Origin: Rhizobium mesoamericanum STM3625
GTDB taxonomy: Bacteria; Pseudomonadota; Alphaproteobacteria; Rhizobiales; Rhizobiaceae
Assembly (NCBI RefSeq): GCF_000312665.1
Contig: NZ_HF536772.1
Location: forward strand, 2,307,813 to 2,371,812
Length of the DNA: 64,000 nucleotides
Direction of reading: 5' to 3'
The translations under genes were made by a program, and so were the position numbers. The notes below the pieces were generated by a model. That model ran no database searches and had not been told where the DNA came from. It was given only the letters and a program-made list of their open reading frames with translations. Positions 53,014-62,347 of the stretch are shown piece after piece. The stretch's first letter is position 1. Each line of letters begins with the position of its first letter.

Positions 53014-54171
53014 TTGTTTTCCATTTCCAAACGCAGCGAAGTCGAGCCCTTTCACGCCATGGATGTTCTGGCCGAAGCGACGAAGCGGCGAGCCATCGGA
53101 CACCCGGTCATTTCCATGGCTGTCGGACAGCCATCGCATCCGGCACCGCGCGCTGCGCTCGAAGCGGCGCAGGCCGCACTTGTCGAAGGCAAGATCGGCT
53201 ATACAGATGCACTCGGCACGACAATGCTGAAACAAGCGCTGATTGGCCATTATCGCGACCGTCACGGGCTGGAAATCGATCTTGCGCGTATCGCAATTAC
53301 CACCGGTTCTTCCGCTGGTTTCAATCTCGCCTTTCTCTCCCTGTTCGATGCGGGTGATGCGGTCGCCATTGCCCGTCCCGGCTATCCTGCCTATCGCAAT
53401 ATCCTCGGGGCGCTCGGGCTGAAGGTTATAGAGGTCCCGGTAACAGCCGAGACGCATTTCACGTTGACCCCCGAGAGCCTTGAGGCTGCGCAAGCGGCAA
53501 ACAACGTCAGGCTGAAGGGCGTTCTTCTGGCGAGCCCCGCCAATCCGACGGGCACTGTGACTGGCCGCCAAGGTCTGCAGGAGTTGGCGGATTATTGCGC
53601 GGCCAATTCGATCGCGTTCATTTCAGATGAAATCTATCATGGGCTGACGTTTGCCGGGGAAGAGACCAGTGCGCTGGAATTGACCGACGAGGCAATCGTC
53701 ATCAACTCCTTCTCCAAATATTATTGCATGACGGGCTGGCGGATTGGCTGGATGGTCCTGCCCGAGCGGTTGGTGCGTCCCATCGAGCGCGTTGCGCAAA
53801 GCCTCTACATCTCGCCGCCAGAACTTTCGCAGATCGCAGCGACAGCGGCGCTCGGCGCAAGCGCGCAACTCGACGTGTACAAGGCGAGCTATTCTGCCAA
53901 CCGCGAATTCCTGCTGAAGCGTCTGCCGGAAATCGGGCTGTCGATCGCCTCGCCGATGGACGGCGCCTTCTACGCCTATGTCGACGTTTCTCGCTTTACC
54001 AATGACAGCATGACGTTCGCCAAGAGGATGCTGGCGCAGATCAACGTCGCCGCGACGCCAGGTCTGGATTTTGACCCATTGGAAGGCAATCGCTCGATGC
54101 GCATGTCCTATGCCGGCTCCGAAGCCGAGATCATTGAAGCCGTCGAGCGCATCGCCGGGTGGTTGAAATAA
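53014..54171 (+). CDS. Class I/II pyridoxal-phosphate aminotransferase
   Basis: 385 aa. The PLP lysine is Lys235 in SFSKYYCMTGWRIGW; SPANPTGTV, SDEIYHGL and the late RMSYAG arginine also match family I. Substrate unknown; aspartate- or branched-chain-type reactions are possible. The start appears to be TTG at 53014 preceded by GAGAGA; ATG 15 codons on (MDVLAEA) is an alternative that would cut the N-terminus. Confidence 0.88.
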   Translation: MFSISKRSEVEPFHAMDVLAEATKRRAIGHPVISMAVGQPSHPAPRAALEAAQAALVEGKIGYTDALGTTMLKQALIGHYRDRHGLEIDLARIAITTGSSAGFNLAFLSLFDAGDAVAIARPGYPAYRNILGALGLKVIEVPVTAETHFTLTPESLEAAQAANNVRLKGVLLASPANPTGTVTGRQGLQELADYCAANSIAFISDEIYHGLTFAGEETSALELTDEAIVINSFSKYYCMTGWRIGWMVLPERLVRPIERVAQSLYISPPELSQIAATAALGASAQLDVYKASYSANREFLLKRLPEIGLSIASPMDGAFYAYVDVSRFTNDSMTFAKRMLAQINVAATPGLDFDPLEGNRSMRMSYAGSEAEIIEAVERIAGWLK

Positions 54172-54219
54172 ATCTCATTGGTTAGAGAAGCTTGCGAAGA
54201 CTTTGCTGATTCAATATCT

Positions 54220-54262
54220 GAGCAGCCTGCTGGGGGCTGCTCAACTGTTTAGGTCTTTTTTT
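54220..54262 (+). terminator. Terminator of the aminotransferase gene
   Basis: GAGCAGCC / GGCTGCTC stem with a short loop, followed by AACTGTTTAGG and a run of seven T. The T-tract and its flank are duplicated immediately after (see the repeat at 54246). Confidence 0.75.
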
Positions 54263-54281
54263 GTGTTTAGGTCTTTTTTTG
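54246..54281 (+). repeat. Perfect 18-bp tandem duplication of a terminator T-tract
   Basis: The unit TGTTTAGGTCTTTTTTTG occurs twice in direct contact, at 54246-54263 and 54264-54281. The first copy is the tail of the terminator above. It is most likely a slippage duplication. Confidence 0.9.
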
Positions 54282-54289
54282 GCGGTCCT

Positions 54290-55297
54290 TCACTTGGCCG
54301 CTCGGCAGTTCTCACGGTCAAGCTGCGACACCAGCGCCAGGATCGTCTCTGAAACCGGTGTCGGCACTGCTGCCAGGCGACCCAGCGAAACGACCATTCC
54401 CACCAGCGGTGTAAGTTCGAGCGATTTGCCAGCGAGAAGGTCCTGTAGCATCGAGGTGCGAACCGGCCCTATCTGTTGGGCCTGCGCAAGTCGTTGCTCG
54501 ACGGACATGCCAACATTCGCGCCGAGCGCTTCTCCTACGGCCTTAACCTCCTTCATGACCTTTCCGATCTGGTCGGTGATCGCGGCATCCGCCATCAGCT
54601 CCGACATCAAGGAACGCGTCAGGGCGCTGATTGGGTTGAAGGAGGCGTTGCCCATCAGCTTGCTCCAGATATCGTCGCGAATCCGGCTGGAGAGCTTAAC
54701 CTCGATGTCTGCGCGTCGCAGCAATTCTTCAATCTCCCGCAAATCTGCGGTGATCTCACCGGAGGGCTCGCCGAGAATGAAATGGCCCTTGTTGCTGAGC
54801 CTGATCTCGCCGGGCTTGCTGACTTCTGCACCCTGATGGGCCACGCAGCCGATCACCCGCTGCGGGCCGATAAACTGCCAGAGCTTGCCGCCTTCATCGA
54901 GTTCCTCGAATTGCAGCTCAGCATGCCCGCTGTCTTGATCGCGATGGAAATACCACCACGGAATGCCGTTGAGAATCATCAAGACACGCGTGCCATCCTT
55001 CAATAGAGCGCCAATGCCTTGCGCCGCCGCGCTGAGCTGATGGCCCTTCAGCCCGGTGATAATGAGGTCCTGTGGCGGTAGTTCCGCGGGATCGTCGGTG
55101 GCCCTTACCGACACGCGAAAGGGAGTTTCAGCGCCAGCCTCCATGAGATGCAACCCATTGTCCCGGATAGCCGCGAGATGGGCGCCGCGGGCAACGACCG
55201 AGACCGCGGCTTCTGCGCCGAGTGACGAGGCGAGCTTGGCCGCGATGGCGCCGCCGAGTGCACCGGCGCCGAAGATGCAGATGGTTTTGAAGGGCAT
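54290..55297 (-). CDS. Ketopantoate reductase family oxidoreductase
   Basis: 335 aa. The NADP-binding Rossmann loop is FGAGALGGAIA (residues 9-19). The C-terminal ApbA/PanE domain has KLMGNASFNPISALTR, with the catalytic-region lysine and Asn. It could be a true 2-dehydropantoate 2-reductase for pantothenate or one of the many paralogues in rhizobia; no pan gene is nearby, so no symbol is given. Confidence 0.85.
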   Translation of the reverse strand: MPFKTICIFGAGALGGAIAAKLASSLGAEAAVSVVARGAHLAAIRDNGLHLMEAGAETPFRVSVRATDDPAELPPQDLIITGLKGHQLSAAAQGIGALLKDGTRVLMILNGIPWWYFHRDQDSGHAELQFEELDEGGKLWQFIGPQRVIGCVAHQGAEVSKPGEIRLSNKGHFILGEPSGEITADLREIEELLRRADIEVKLSSRIRDDIWSKLMGNASFNPISALTRSLMSELMADAAITDQIGKVMKEVKAVGEALGANVGMSVEQRLAQAQQIGPVRTSMLQDLLAGKSLELTPLVGMVVSLGRLAAVPTPVSETILALVSQLDRENCRAAK

Positions 55298-55386
55298 GCG
55301 ATAATCTTTCTGCGATTGGTGGGTCCCGCAGAACTTAAGTCATTCGTCCCTCACGGCGAATGATATTTTGAAGCCGCTCGACACTT

Positions 55387-55602
55387 TTAATGGCCGGAGC
55401 CAGGAAGAAGCTCGTTGCGCCGAAGCTCGTCGATCGCAGCCACCGCATCTTCCGCAGACCAGCCCGCTCGGATGGCAGCCGCGATCATCCGGACCTCGGC
55501 TTCCTCTTCGATCTTCAAGAACAGCGGCTCCAGGGCCTCTTGGGCAGTAAGGATATGGTCGTTCGGAGGGGTAACTGACGGGCGGGTGGCAAGCGTAGGC
55601 AT
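55387..55602 (-). CDS. 71-aa hypothetical protein
   Basis: Helical, acidic centre (EALEPLFLKIEEEAEVRMIAAAIRAGWSAEDAVAAIDELRRNEL). It has a plausible start at 55602 with GGAGAG-type sequence upstream. It is similar in character to small rhizobial proteins of unknown function. No domain recognised. Confidence 0.55.
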   Translation of the reverse strand: MPTLATRPSVTPPNDHILTAQEALEPLFLKIEEEAEVRMIAAAIRAGWSAEDAVAAIDELRRNELLPGSGH

Positions 55603-55798
55603 CTGCGCGGTACTCCTCTCTCTGGCAGGGGATGACTCAAAACAAGGCGCGAACTCAAAAAAGGTTCCGGATAAAGTTTGAAGAACGCTTCATCTTGTTC
55701 TTTCGCCCCGGCTCTGCCTTGTTGCACGACTAGTCTGATGTTCGATTCGGTTCCCGGTAAGCGGCGGAGCCATGACAAAACGCATGAAGGAGATTGCG

Positions 55799-56824
55799 AT
55801 GACGAACGCCAAAAACGGGATTTCCGAAATGCGACCGAGAATTACAGTAATTGGTGTCGGCGGCGGCGGTGGCAATGCCATCAACAACATGATTGCGGAA
55901 AATCTCGAAGGTGTCGATTTCATCGCGGCCAATACCGATGCGCAGGTGCTGGCGACCTCGAAGGCATCCCGCCGCATCCAGCTCGGCGCGCATGTGACCG
56001 AGGGTCTGGGCGCCGGTTCACTGCCAGAAGTGGGACGCGCGGCCGCCGAAGAATCCATCGATGAAATCATGGATCATCTGGCCGGCTCGCATATGTGCTT
56101 CGTCACCGCAGGCATGGGCGGCGGCACCGGCACTGGCGCTGCGCCTGTGATCGCCCAGGCTGCCCGCAACGCCGGCATTCTGACGGTCGGAGTTGTAACG
56201 AAGCCCTTCACCTTCGAAGGCAACCGTCGCATGAAGACGGCCGATGTCGGTATCGAGGCTTTGCGCGAGGCGGCCGATACGGTGATCGTCATCCCGAACC
56301 AGAACCTTTTCCGCATCGCCGACGCAAAGACCACCTTCGCGGATGCCTTCATGACCGCCGATCGCGTGCTCTTCGCCGGTGTCGGCTGCATCACCGACCT
56401 GATCGTTAAGGAAGGCCTTATCAACCTCGACTTCGCGGACGTGAAATCCGTCATGCGTGGCATGGGCAGGGCGATGATGGGTACGGGAGAGGCCTCGGGC
56501 GAGGGGCGCGCAATGAAGGCCGCCGAAGCTGCGATCGCCAACCCGCTGCTCGATGATATCTCGATGAAGGGCGCTAGGGGAGTGCTGATCTCGATCTCCG
56601 GCGGCTCCGACATGACACTTTTCGAAGTGGATGAGGCGGCAAGCCGCATCCGCGATGAGGTGCAGGATGAGGCCGACATTGTCGTTGGCGCGATCTTCGA
56701 CCGCAACCTCGATGGCAAATTCCGCGTCTCGGTCGTCGCCACAGGCCTCGACGGATCTGTCGGGACGCGGACCCAGCACGGCGTGGCGCTCGGCCAGGAC
56801 ACACAAACGCGCACGCTGCAGTAG
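55799..56824 (+). CDS. ftsZ2: FtsZ2, short tubulin-like division protein paralogue
   Basis: 341 aa. GTP-binding residues include [17 protein letters not shown] and the tubulin signature GGGTGTG at 107-113; [11 protein letters not shown] is the T7 synergy loop. The protein ends just after the polymerising core, without the long linker and C-terminal peptide that bind FtsA or ZipA. In rhizobia such FtsZ2 proteins accompany the main FtsZ1. The start at 55799 has AAGGAGA at the right distance; an ATG at 55772 would add nine residues. Confidence 0.9.
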   Translation: MTNAKNGISEMRPRITVIGVGGGGGNAINNMIAENLEGVDFIAANTDAQVLATSKASRRIQLGAHVTEGLGAGSLPEVGRAAAEESIDEIMDHLAGSHMCFVTAGMGGGTGTGAAPVIAQAARNAGILTVGVVTKPFTFEGNRRMKTADVGIEALREAADTVIVIPNQNLFRIADAKTTFADAFMTADRVLFAGVGCITDLIVKEGLINLDFADVKSVMRGMGRAMMGTGEASGEGRAMKAAEAAIANPLLDDISMKGARGVLISISGGSDMTLFEVDEAASRIRDEVQDEADIVVGAIFDRNLDGKFRVSVVATGLDGSVGTRTQHGVALGQDTQTRTLQ

Positions 56825-57380
56825 ACCAACGGTCGCCTGCGTGCTCGATCGGTGCGCAGGCTTTCTGGTTGATGTCGTTTCGCGCAGGCGGCCGTTGTCC
56901 TTGAAAGTCAGGCACCGGCCCCTTGTTCGCGATTGGCCAACGGTCGTGACTGCGCGCGACAAGACTCACAATTCAGATCTCACCTTAGGCCACGAAGTGA
57001 ACACGCTGGCGCTGCATCTTGATGTGACGGATCGCTCACACGTTAAGGGGCGGTCACCGCCTAGAAGCGCTTTGGCCGCATCGACGTGCTCGTCAACAAT
57101 GCCGGATGAGGAAGACATTCGATGTAGCGGCAAGCAGGCTGGCGATACCGCGCGCGGCGGCGAGGCGATGATCCAGACCACGCATCTGCTCGGCTGAAAT
57201 CGGCTATAACAACATCACGAACAGAGTTGCGCGAGCGACCGGCTGAGATCGAGGAAGGCGCGAAACGAGTCTCGCGGCTGATTTCTGGACGGCGTAAAAT
57301 CGTCTCGCGACGACTGACATTCGCGCAAAACGGAGCAACGTGAAAACGGTCATTGCGGACGCCGTGGTGGAGGATATCGA
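56825..57380. other. Gene-poor stretch with a decayed SDR fragment
   Basis: No intact gene was found in these 556 bp. The only recognisable part is the short-chain dehydrogenase relic (56996-57110). The rest shows no coding character and no clear repeat. Confidence 0.5.
56996..57110 (+). pseudogene. Relic of a short-chain dehydrogenase/reductase
   Basis: One frame reads EVNTLALHLDVTDRSHV, and after a frameshift another reads FGRIDVLVNNAG, the two adjoining landmarks of the SDR nucleotide-binding region (DVTDR and NNAG). A stop follows at once. No Ser-Tyr-Lys catalytic part is present. Confidence 0.6.
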
Positions 57381-57576
57381 ATGGTGAAGTTTGGTTATCT
57401 TGTTGCCAGTTTGCTGATCCTGATCGGAGTGGTCTGGATGGGGCAGGGCAGCGGCTATTTTCCCTATCCGAAAGAAAGCTTCATGATCAATCAGACCCTG
57501 GGTCTATTGGGGCGCTCTCGCAGCGATCGTAGGAATTGTTGTGATGGTTGTAACGAGAAACGCACAGCACCGGTAG
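57381..57576 (+). pseudogene. Frameshifted small membrane protein
   Basis: From ATG 57381 the frame encodes a membrane helix and GSGYFPYPKESFMINQT (about residues 24-40), then shifts frame near 57498. The alternative frame continues WVYWGALAAIVGIVVMVV and TRNAQHR to a TAG at 57574. Together they make a sensible two-helix protein of about 65 residues, of a type I have seen in proteobacteria but cannot name. It is either a real frameshift or a sequencing error at the CCC. Confidence 0.6.
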
Positions 57577-57767
57577 CGATTGGGACGGCTATGCAATCCG
57601 CTTGAGCTGCGACAGGCAACCCCCCGGCGGTAGGGTAAATATCACCAGTTGGCGACGTCTGATTAAGGTGAGGCATGCGATTGCGCGTCCGAGCCCCAAA
57701 ATCATTCGCCGGCGAGAAGCCTCCGAGTGAGCTTCCGCCGGCGAAAGATGTGATCGGTAAAGAGTGC

Positions 57768-58094
57768 TTAGGCGCGCCGCGAACGAGCGTCCGCCATGTC
57801 GGGCCGCGTCCCATCAGGAGCGCGAAGGCCATAGTGCTTGCTTGCAAACACCCATTCCACATTGCCGGGCTCAAACGGGCGACGCGGGTTTCTCAGTGCC
57901 ATCCGGCGCTCGGAGAGGCTGCGGGGCAGGGTGTCGATCATATCATTGACGAAGGTTTCAACGCTGTCTTTCCAGCGAGGAGAGATTGAAACATCGACGC
58001 CACCGAAGCGATGAAAGTCGGGATGTTTGCGGGAGTAGCATGCGCCTAGCATCCAGGCATGTTGCTGCTTCAGAAAGCGTTCTTTAATGGTCAT
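57768..58094 (-). CDS. 108-aa hypothetical protein
   Basis: Begins MTIKERFLKQQHAWMLGACYSRKH; contains RWKDSVETFVNDMIDTLP and PFEPGNVEWVFASKHYG. Soluble; no domain assigned. It lies two bp after the DUF2188 gene on the same strand, so both form an operon. Confidence 0.65.
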   Translation of the reverse strand: MTIKERFLKQQHAWMLGACYSRKHPDFHRFGGVDVSISPRWKDSVETFVNDMIDTLPRSLSERRMALRNPRRPFEPGNVEWVFASKHYGLRAPDGTRPDMADARSRRA

Positions 58095-58096
58095 TC

Positions 58097-58351
58097 CTAG
58101 TCTTTTTCCTTGGCATCGTCGACGACATCGGCCTCGGGGCGGTCGCCTCCGTTCGACCGTTCCGTTGTCCAGCTGCCATCTGCGCGCTGATATGTAATGT
58201 CAGCATCGTGGCCACCGAGCTGTTGTCGCTCTGCGGCGTGTTTGGCCGCTGCCAGTGCTTCTTCGTGAGTTGGGAAAGTTTCCGACCAGACATCGTCCAG
58301 GCAGTAAGCCCAGGCGCCATCATGTTCGGCGACGTGGTAGGTAATCGACAT
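58097..58351 (-). CDS. DUF2188-like protein
   Basis: 84 aa. YHVAEHDGAWAYCLDDVWSETFPTHEEALAAAKHAA followed by ITYQRADGSW is the single-domain pattern of DUF2188, a small protein of unknown function common on mobile or accessory regions. Start at 58351. Confidence 0.75.
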   Translation of the reverse strand: MSITYHVAEHDGAWAYCLDDVWSETFPTHEEALAAAKHAAERQQLGGHDADITYQRADGSWTTERSNGGDRPEADVVDDAKEKD

Positions 58352-58564
58352 CGATCATTCCTTCAAGAACTTTTCGCAGGAATTTGCATCCAGGCGCCAC
58401 GGAGATTGAAAAGCTCAAACGTTAATCGCGCGATGCTTGTTCCCTCATGTCCTGACCTGTGGCGAGGCTGGATTCAATGCGAGGCACGATCTTGCGCGAG
58501 CGTGGAACGCTTCATAGGCTTGGCTCGTTGATGGATTCGTTCAACGCCTCTAAATAGGAATCCC

Positions 58565-58738
58565 ATGCGCGCTCAGTCGAAGCCGTTCATCGTCGAAGTC
58601 AAATCCTCCCGGCGCATCGAGCGTCGCCAATCCGAGTCAATCTGGGGGAACCTCGATCTTGCAGCCGTTGCCGAGGAGATCGCGGAAGAGCTCCCGCAGC
58701 CGGCAGTGGCTCAGGGGGAAACTGCTGTGGTGCGGTAA
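58565..58738 (+). CDS. 57-aa hypothetical protein
   Basis: MRAQSKPFIVEVKSSRRIERR, then SIWGNLDLAAVAEEIAEELP and QGETAVVR to a TAA. The pattern of a basic start (VEVKSSRR) and SIWG is one I recall in many rhizobial short proteins near transposons. Function unknown. No strong ribosome site. Confidence 0.5.
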   Translation: MRAQSKPFIVEVKSSRRIERRQSESIWGNLDLAAVAEEIAEELPQPAVAQGETAVVR

Positions 58739-58880
58739 TCCGGGCAGGCCAGTCAGCTACGAGCCCATAGCGGACTCCTTCGGCGCCAGGCGGGAGCAAG
58801 GGCGCACCCCGCCTTGGCTTTCGATATTGCGTCAATCAAAGGCTCGGCTCCAGATAGGGCGGGCCGAGGACTTGATCCAA

Positions 58881-59711
58881 TTAGTCCAGGAAGAACTCCA
58901 GCAGGTCTGCGTTGATCACGTCCGGATGCGTCGTGCACATCCCGTGCGGGAGCCCGGCATAGGTCTTCAGCCTCCCGTGTCTCAGGAGCTTGACCGAGAG
59001 CGGTGCTGAATCGGCATAGGGAACGATCTGATCGTCGTCGCCATGCATGACCAGCGTCGGCACCGTGATCTGCTTCAGATCCTCAGTGAAGTCGGTTTCG
59101 GAGAAGGCTTTGATGCAATCGTAATGCGCCTTTGCCCCGCCCATCATCCCTTGCCGCCACCAGTTCTCGATGACGCCTTGGCTGACCTTGGCGCCTGGGC
59201 GATTGAAGCCATAGAAGGGGCCGGCCGGCACGTCGAGAAAGAACTGCGCGCGGTTGGCGACGAGCGCCGCACGGAACCCGTCAAAAACTTCGAGCGGAAG
59301 CCCGCCGGGGTTTTTGTCCGACTTGACCATGATCGGCGGCACGGCACCGATCAGTACGGCCTTGGCGACACGGCCGGGCTTTGCGCGCGCGACGTAGTGG
59401 GCAACCTCACCGCCGCCGGTCGAGTGGCCGACATGGATTGCATTCTTGAGATCGAGCTCATCGGTAAGCGCGGCGACATCAGCCGCATAGGTGTCCATTT
59501 CGTTGCCCAACCACGTCTGGCTGGAGCGGCCGTGCCCACGCCGGTCGTGGGCGATCACGCGATAACCCTTGTCCAGAAAGAACATCATCTGCGCATCCCA
59601 ATCGTCGGCGCTGAGCGGCCAGCCATGATGAAAGACAACAGGCTGGGCATCGAGCGGACCCCAATCCTTGTAGAAGATTTCGGTTCCGTCCGTGGTCTTG
59701 ATGAATGGCAT
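58881..59711 (-). CDS. Alpha/beta hydrolase, cofactor-free haloperoxidase-like
   Basis: 276 aa. Nucleophile Ser97 in GHSTGG, an acid in [10 protein letters not shown] and His in [12 protein letters not shown] form the triad. [14 protein letters not shown] and [12 protein letters not shown] are typical of the bacterial chloroperoxidase/arylesterase group. Physiological substrate unknown. The gene stands alone. Confidence 0.9.
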   Translation of the reverse strand: MPFIKTTDGTEIFYKDWGPLDAQPVVFHHGWPLSADDWDAQMMFFLDKGYRVIAHDRRGHGRSSQTWLGNEMDTYAADVAALTDELDLKNAIHVGHSTGGGEVAHYVARAKPGRVAKAVLIGAVPPIMVKSDKNPGGLPLEVFDGFRAALVANRAQFFLDVPAGPFYGFNRPGAKVSQGVIENWWRQGMMGGAKAHYDCIKAFSETDFTEDLKQITVPTLVMHGDDDQIVPYADSAPLSVKLLRHGRLKTYAGLPHGMCTTHPDVINADLLEFFLD

Positions 59712-59989
59712 GGTCAGGGTCCCTCTTTCTGGATTGAGTGCTTTAATGCGGCAAAGTAGGTGCTCATGTTTCGGGCGCCGATTTCATTCGGGCACCTCGG
59801 CAGAGCCAGCTCCTCGTCGCTGCCACACTATGTCATGCACATGACGAGGATTGAGCGGCGTCGCGAGCCAACGCTAATTTGATGCAAATGATCCAGAATG
59901 GAAGATGCCGCGTTGAAGAATGATAGCGCGGGAGACGCCCAGATTATTCCGCCTGCTCATCCGTGGAGAGACCTGTTCCTCGGTGAGAG
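59712..59989. other. Intergenic stretch, 278 bp
   Basis: Upstream of the hydrolase start (59711) and downstream of the GNAT stop (59990), both on the minus strand. No RNA gene, repeat or credible frame seen. Confidence 0.5.
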
Positions 59990-60493
59990 CTACCTCTCGC
60001 GCGCCATCTCGATCATCGTCTCTCGAAAACCGGCAGCTGCGAACAGACGTCGGGCCACCTCGTTCCGCGCCGCCGCCGACAATACCACTCTTGGAGCCGA
60101 TCTCTTTTCAAGCTCGCCGACCATCAACTCCAACAGCGAGCGGCCGATCCCAAGTCTCCTGTGCTCTTGATCGACGTACAGATCATGGATGACGCCCGCC
60201 GGCCCCCTCAGGGCCATGTAGTCGGGGCCTTCGACTGTACCGTATGCATAGCCCGATACCGCGCCATCGACTTCGGCCACCAACATCACGACGTCCTGCC
60301 GTACCAACTGCTTCTCAAGCCAGCCAGCGTATGATGCCTCCGTCCTCTCCGTCGCCGCGAGAAAACGGTCCGGATCGAGTTCGTTATGGAAAGACACTAG
60401 CAGCGATCCGAACCGACCAAGGATTGTAGTGTCCGCAGCGACAGCGGGTCTGAAGACGATGTCCCTTCCGCTGGGGCCCATGGTCCTACGCAT
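59990..60493 (-). CDS. GNAT family N-acetyltransferase
   Basis: 167 aa from ATG 60493, with GGAGG five bases upstream. DIVFRPAVAADTTILGRFGSLL starts the fold; IHDLYVDQEHRRLGIGRSLLELM is the acetyl-CoA site; AARNEVARRLFAAAGF ends it. It lies next to the IS remnant: the broken orfB frame runs into its upstream sequence. Confidence 0.82.
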   Translation of the reverse strand: MRRTMGPSGRDIVFRPAVAADTTILGRFGSLLVSFHNELDPDRFLAATERTEASYAGWLEKQLVRQDVVMLVAEVDGAVSGYAYGTVEGPDYMALRGPAGVIHDLYVDQEHRRLGIGRSLLELMVGELEKRSAPRVVLSAAARNEVARRLFAAAGFRETMIEMARER

Positions 60494-60539
60494 ACGGTCC
60501 TCCCTGCGGAAAGAAGCCCCTGGCATCGGAACTGCTCCC

Positions 60540-61290
60540 CAAAAAGAAGGCCGCCCTTCTGGCGGTTTCGAAAGCGATGATCTCGCTGTTGAACAAGTCC
60601 GTGATCGGGGAGTGATAGAGCTTCCCGCCGGCCACAATGAACTCGGTGACGTCCGTCACCCATTTCTGTTTGGCCGCGTCAGCGGCAAATCGCCGGGCTA
60701 GCCGCTTCTTCGGCCACACCAGTGATTGTAACCCCGTCTCGACCATCAAACGCTGCACCGTCTTGTAATTGATTTTCTGTCCGAGCTGGCAAATCGCTAC
60801 GGTTACCCGGCGGCCACAGTAGCGGCCCTCGCGGGCGGCGAAGATCGCCTTGAGAGGGCGGGCGGCTTGGGCATCGATGGGGCCTCCTCTGCGAAACGGG
60901 CCGGGTATCAATCTCGCCAATCTCGTAGCGTCGCTCCCGATCCGAAAGGCAACTCGCATTTCCGATGCTAAACACCGCCGCCGTCTGGCGGTAGGAAAGC
61001 CCATCCTCCCACATCCGCTTCAGAAGCGATAGCTTAAACGCTGCATCATTGTGGCTGAACCTCTTGGACAGCCCGGCAGCTCCAAATGCTTCGGAGCTCG
61101 CCATCTATTTGCGGATCGTCGAATGGTCAACGCCATAAGGCCAGCCAGCGCTGCGATAACTCTTTTTGCCGTTTAGGCACTGCTCAGCAATCACTCGATA
61201 TTGGCCAACCGCTCGATCGCGTATCGCCGGCTGAGCCGTGACTACCCGTTGGCGATCTTCAGGAATCAAATATTTGCGGGGTTCAAGACG
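60540..61290 (-). mobile_element. IS3-family (IS150-like) insertion sequence remnant
   Basis: orfA remains as GQYRVIAEQCLNGKKSYRSAG then, beyond a stop, FSHNDAAFKLSLLKRMWEDGLSYRQTAAVF and CLSDRERRYEIG, an IS150-type helix-turn-helix orfA. orfB remains as GQKINYKTVQRLMVETGLQSL and KQKWVTDVTEFIVAGGKLY then SPITDLFNSEIIAFETARR (DDE integrase core) and breaks off at about 60545. There are frameshifts, a stop, and no visible terminal repeats. Confidence 0.8.
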
Positions 61291-61294
61291 ATAT

Positions 61295-61642
61295 TCACTT
61301 GATCGCGCCGCCGCTCCAAGCACGTGCAAGCAGGACCGACAGGGCAGCGTGCAGAACGACTGCTGGCCAAAGCAGAACGCCCGTTGGCCCATGAGCGAGG
61401 CCGAGATAGGCAAGATAGAGCGTCACGAGTGCACTGTAGAAGAGCATGCCTTCAAGAGGCTTGTTGCGCCAGCAGGCGATCCCTAGTCCGATCAGCGCCA
61501 TGCCGGCGACCCGCGCGGCAGCGCCCGCAACTCCCACTAGCGCCTCCCCAAGCAGTAGCTCACCGACGAGCGCGGGAAAGGTGACCAACGCTAGGCCGGT
61601 CACGATTTCACCGATGGCCGCGACAGCCAACGCCCTGTTCAT
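61295..61642 (-). CDS. Hypothetical membrane protein, four helices
   Basis: 115 aa. Four hydrophobic segments (about 5-27, 35-57, 65-83, 88-106) with RNKPLEGMLFYSALVTLYLAYLGL in the centre. No domain assigned. Its stop is close to the IS remnant boundary, so the C-terminus could have been altered by the insertion. Confidence 0.6.
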   Translation of the reverse strand: MNRALAVAAIGEIVTGLALVTFPALVGELLLGEALVGVAGAAARVAGMALIGLGIACWRNKPLEGMLFYSALVTLYLAYLGLAHGPTGVLLWPAVVLHAALSVLLARAWSGGAIK

Positions 61643-61690
61643 CGCGCCGATCCTCCTTTCTGGTATTGGAGTCAGGAAGAAGCTGCAACA

Positions 61691-62347
61691 TTAGCACGGA
61701 GGCAGCGGATAGTAGCCGCAGGCTCGTGGCGGATAGTAAGGACGATCGTAGGCCGCGGCGGCTCCCGCCGCAGCCGCTCCGTACCAGGCTCCCCGGTAGG
61801 CAGTGCGGCGCGCAACGCCCGCAAACGACATCGGCGTCCTTGGCATGCCAATAATATCGATAAAGATCGACGCCGGGCCGTCTGCCTTGGCGAGACTGCC
61901 CTCCAGTACGTCCACCTTGAACGTCAGGTTCGTGCCCTCGAGCTTCGGTTCCTTCAGGACGACGACGGCGTCCTCGACGCTTGACGCGTCCTTGTTCAGC
62001 ACCGAGACGGTGGCGTTCGGCGGATCCTTTTCGAAGCTGCCGCCCTCAGCCCACTCTTCCAGCAGGTGCGTGGTCAGCGCATGGCCGGCGGAGCGGACCG
62101 GCCGGTCGGCGAACAGGATCGAATTGTTGGAAATGCTGGTCAGCGTGAGCGTATCGCCCTTCAGGGTCGCGCCGTCGGCATTCATTACGATCAGCGAGGG
62201 GACCAGTTCCGTCTTATGCGTGCTCGATGCGCCGATGGACTTCGTCGCTGGCGCGGTGATGGCATTTTCTGCCATAGACGTCGATGATGCGAGAAAGCCG
62301 AGTGTTGCGGCCATCGCAACGCTGCTGATGGTGCGCCTGAGGCTCAT
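61691..62347 (-). CDS. Secreted protein of unknown function, linked to a sulfatase
   Basis: 218 aa. Signal peptide 1-26 (SSTSMA-EN), a middle part VPSLIVMNADGATLKGDTLTLT, FADRPVRSAGH and NATVSVLNKDASSVEDAVVVL, and a low-complexity tail ([22 protein letters not shown] then a CxxPLPPC-like end). It overlaps the sulfatase gene upstream by four bases, so it was translated with it. A paralogous fragment is at 63.5 kb. Function unknown. Confidence 0.75.
   Translation of the reverse strand: MSLRRTISSVAMAATLGFLASSTSMAENAITAPATKSIGASSTHKTELVPSLIVMNADGATLKGDTLTLTSISNNSILFADRPVRSAGHALTTHLLEEWAEGGSFEKDPPNATVSVLNKDASSVEDAVVVLKEPKLEGTNLTFKVDVLEGSLAKADGPASIFIDIIGMPRTPMSFAGVARRTAYRGAWYGAAAAGAAAAYDRPYYPPRACGYYPLPPC

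Noticed and set aside
59898..60170. 90-codon + strand frame opposite the GNAT 3' end
   Set aside because: Overlaps the GNAT gene (which has a good ribosome site and fold) and has no recognisable content.
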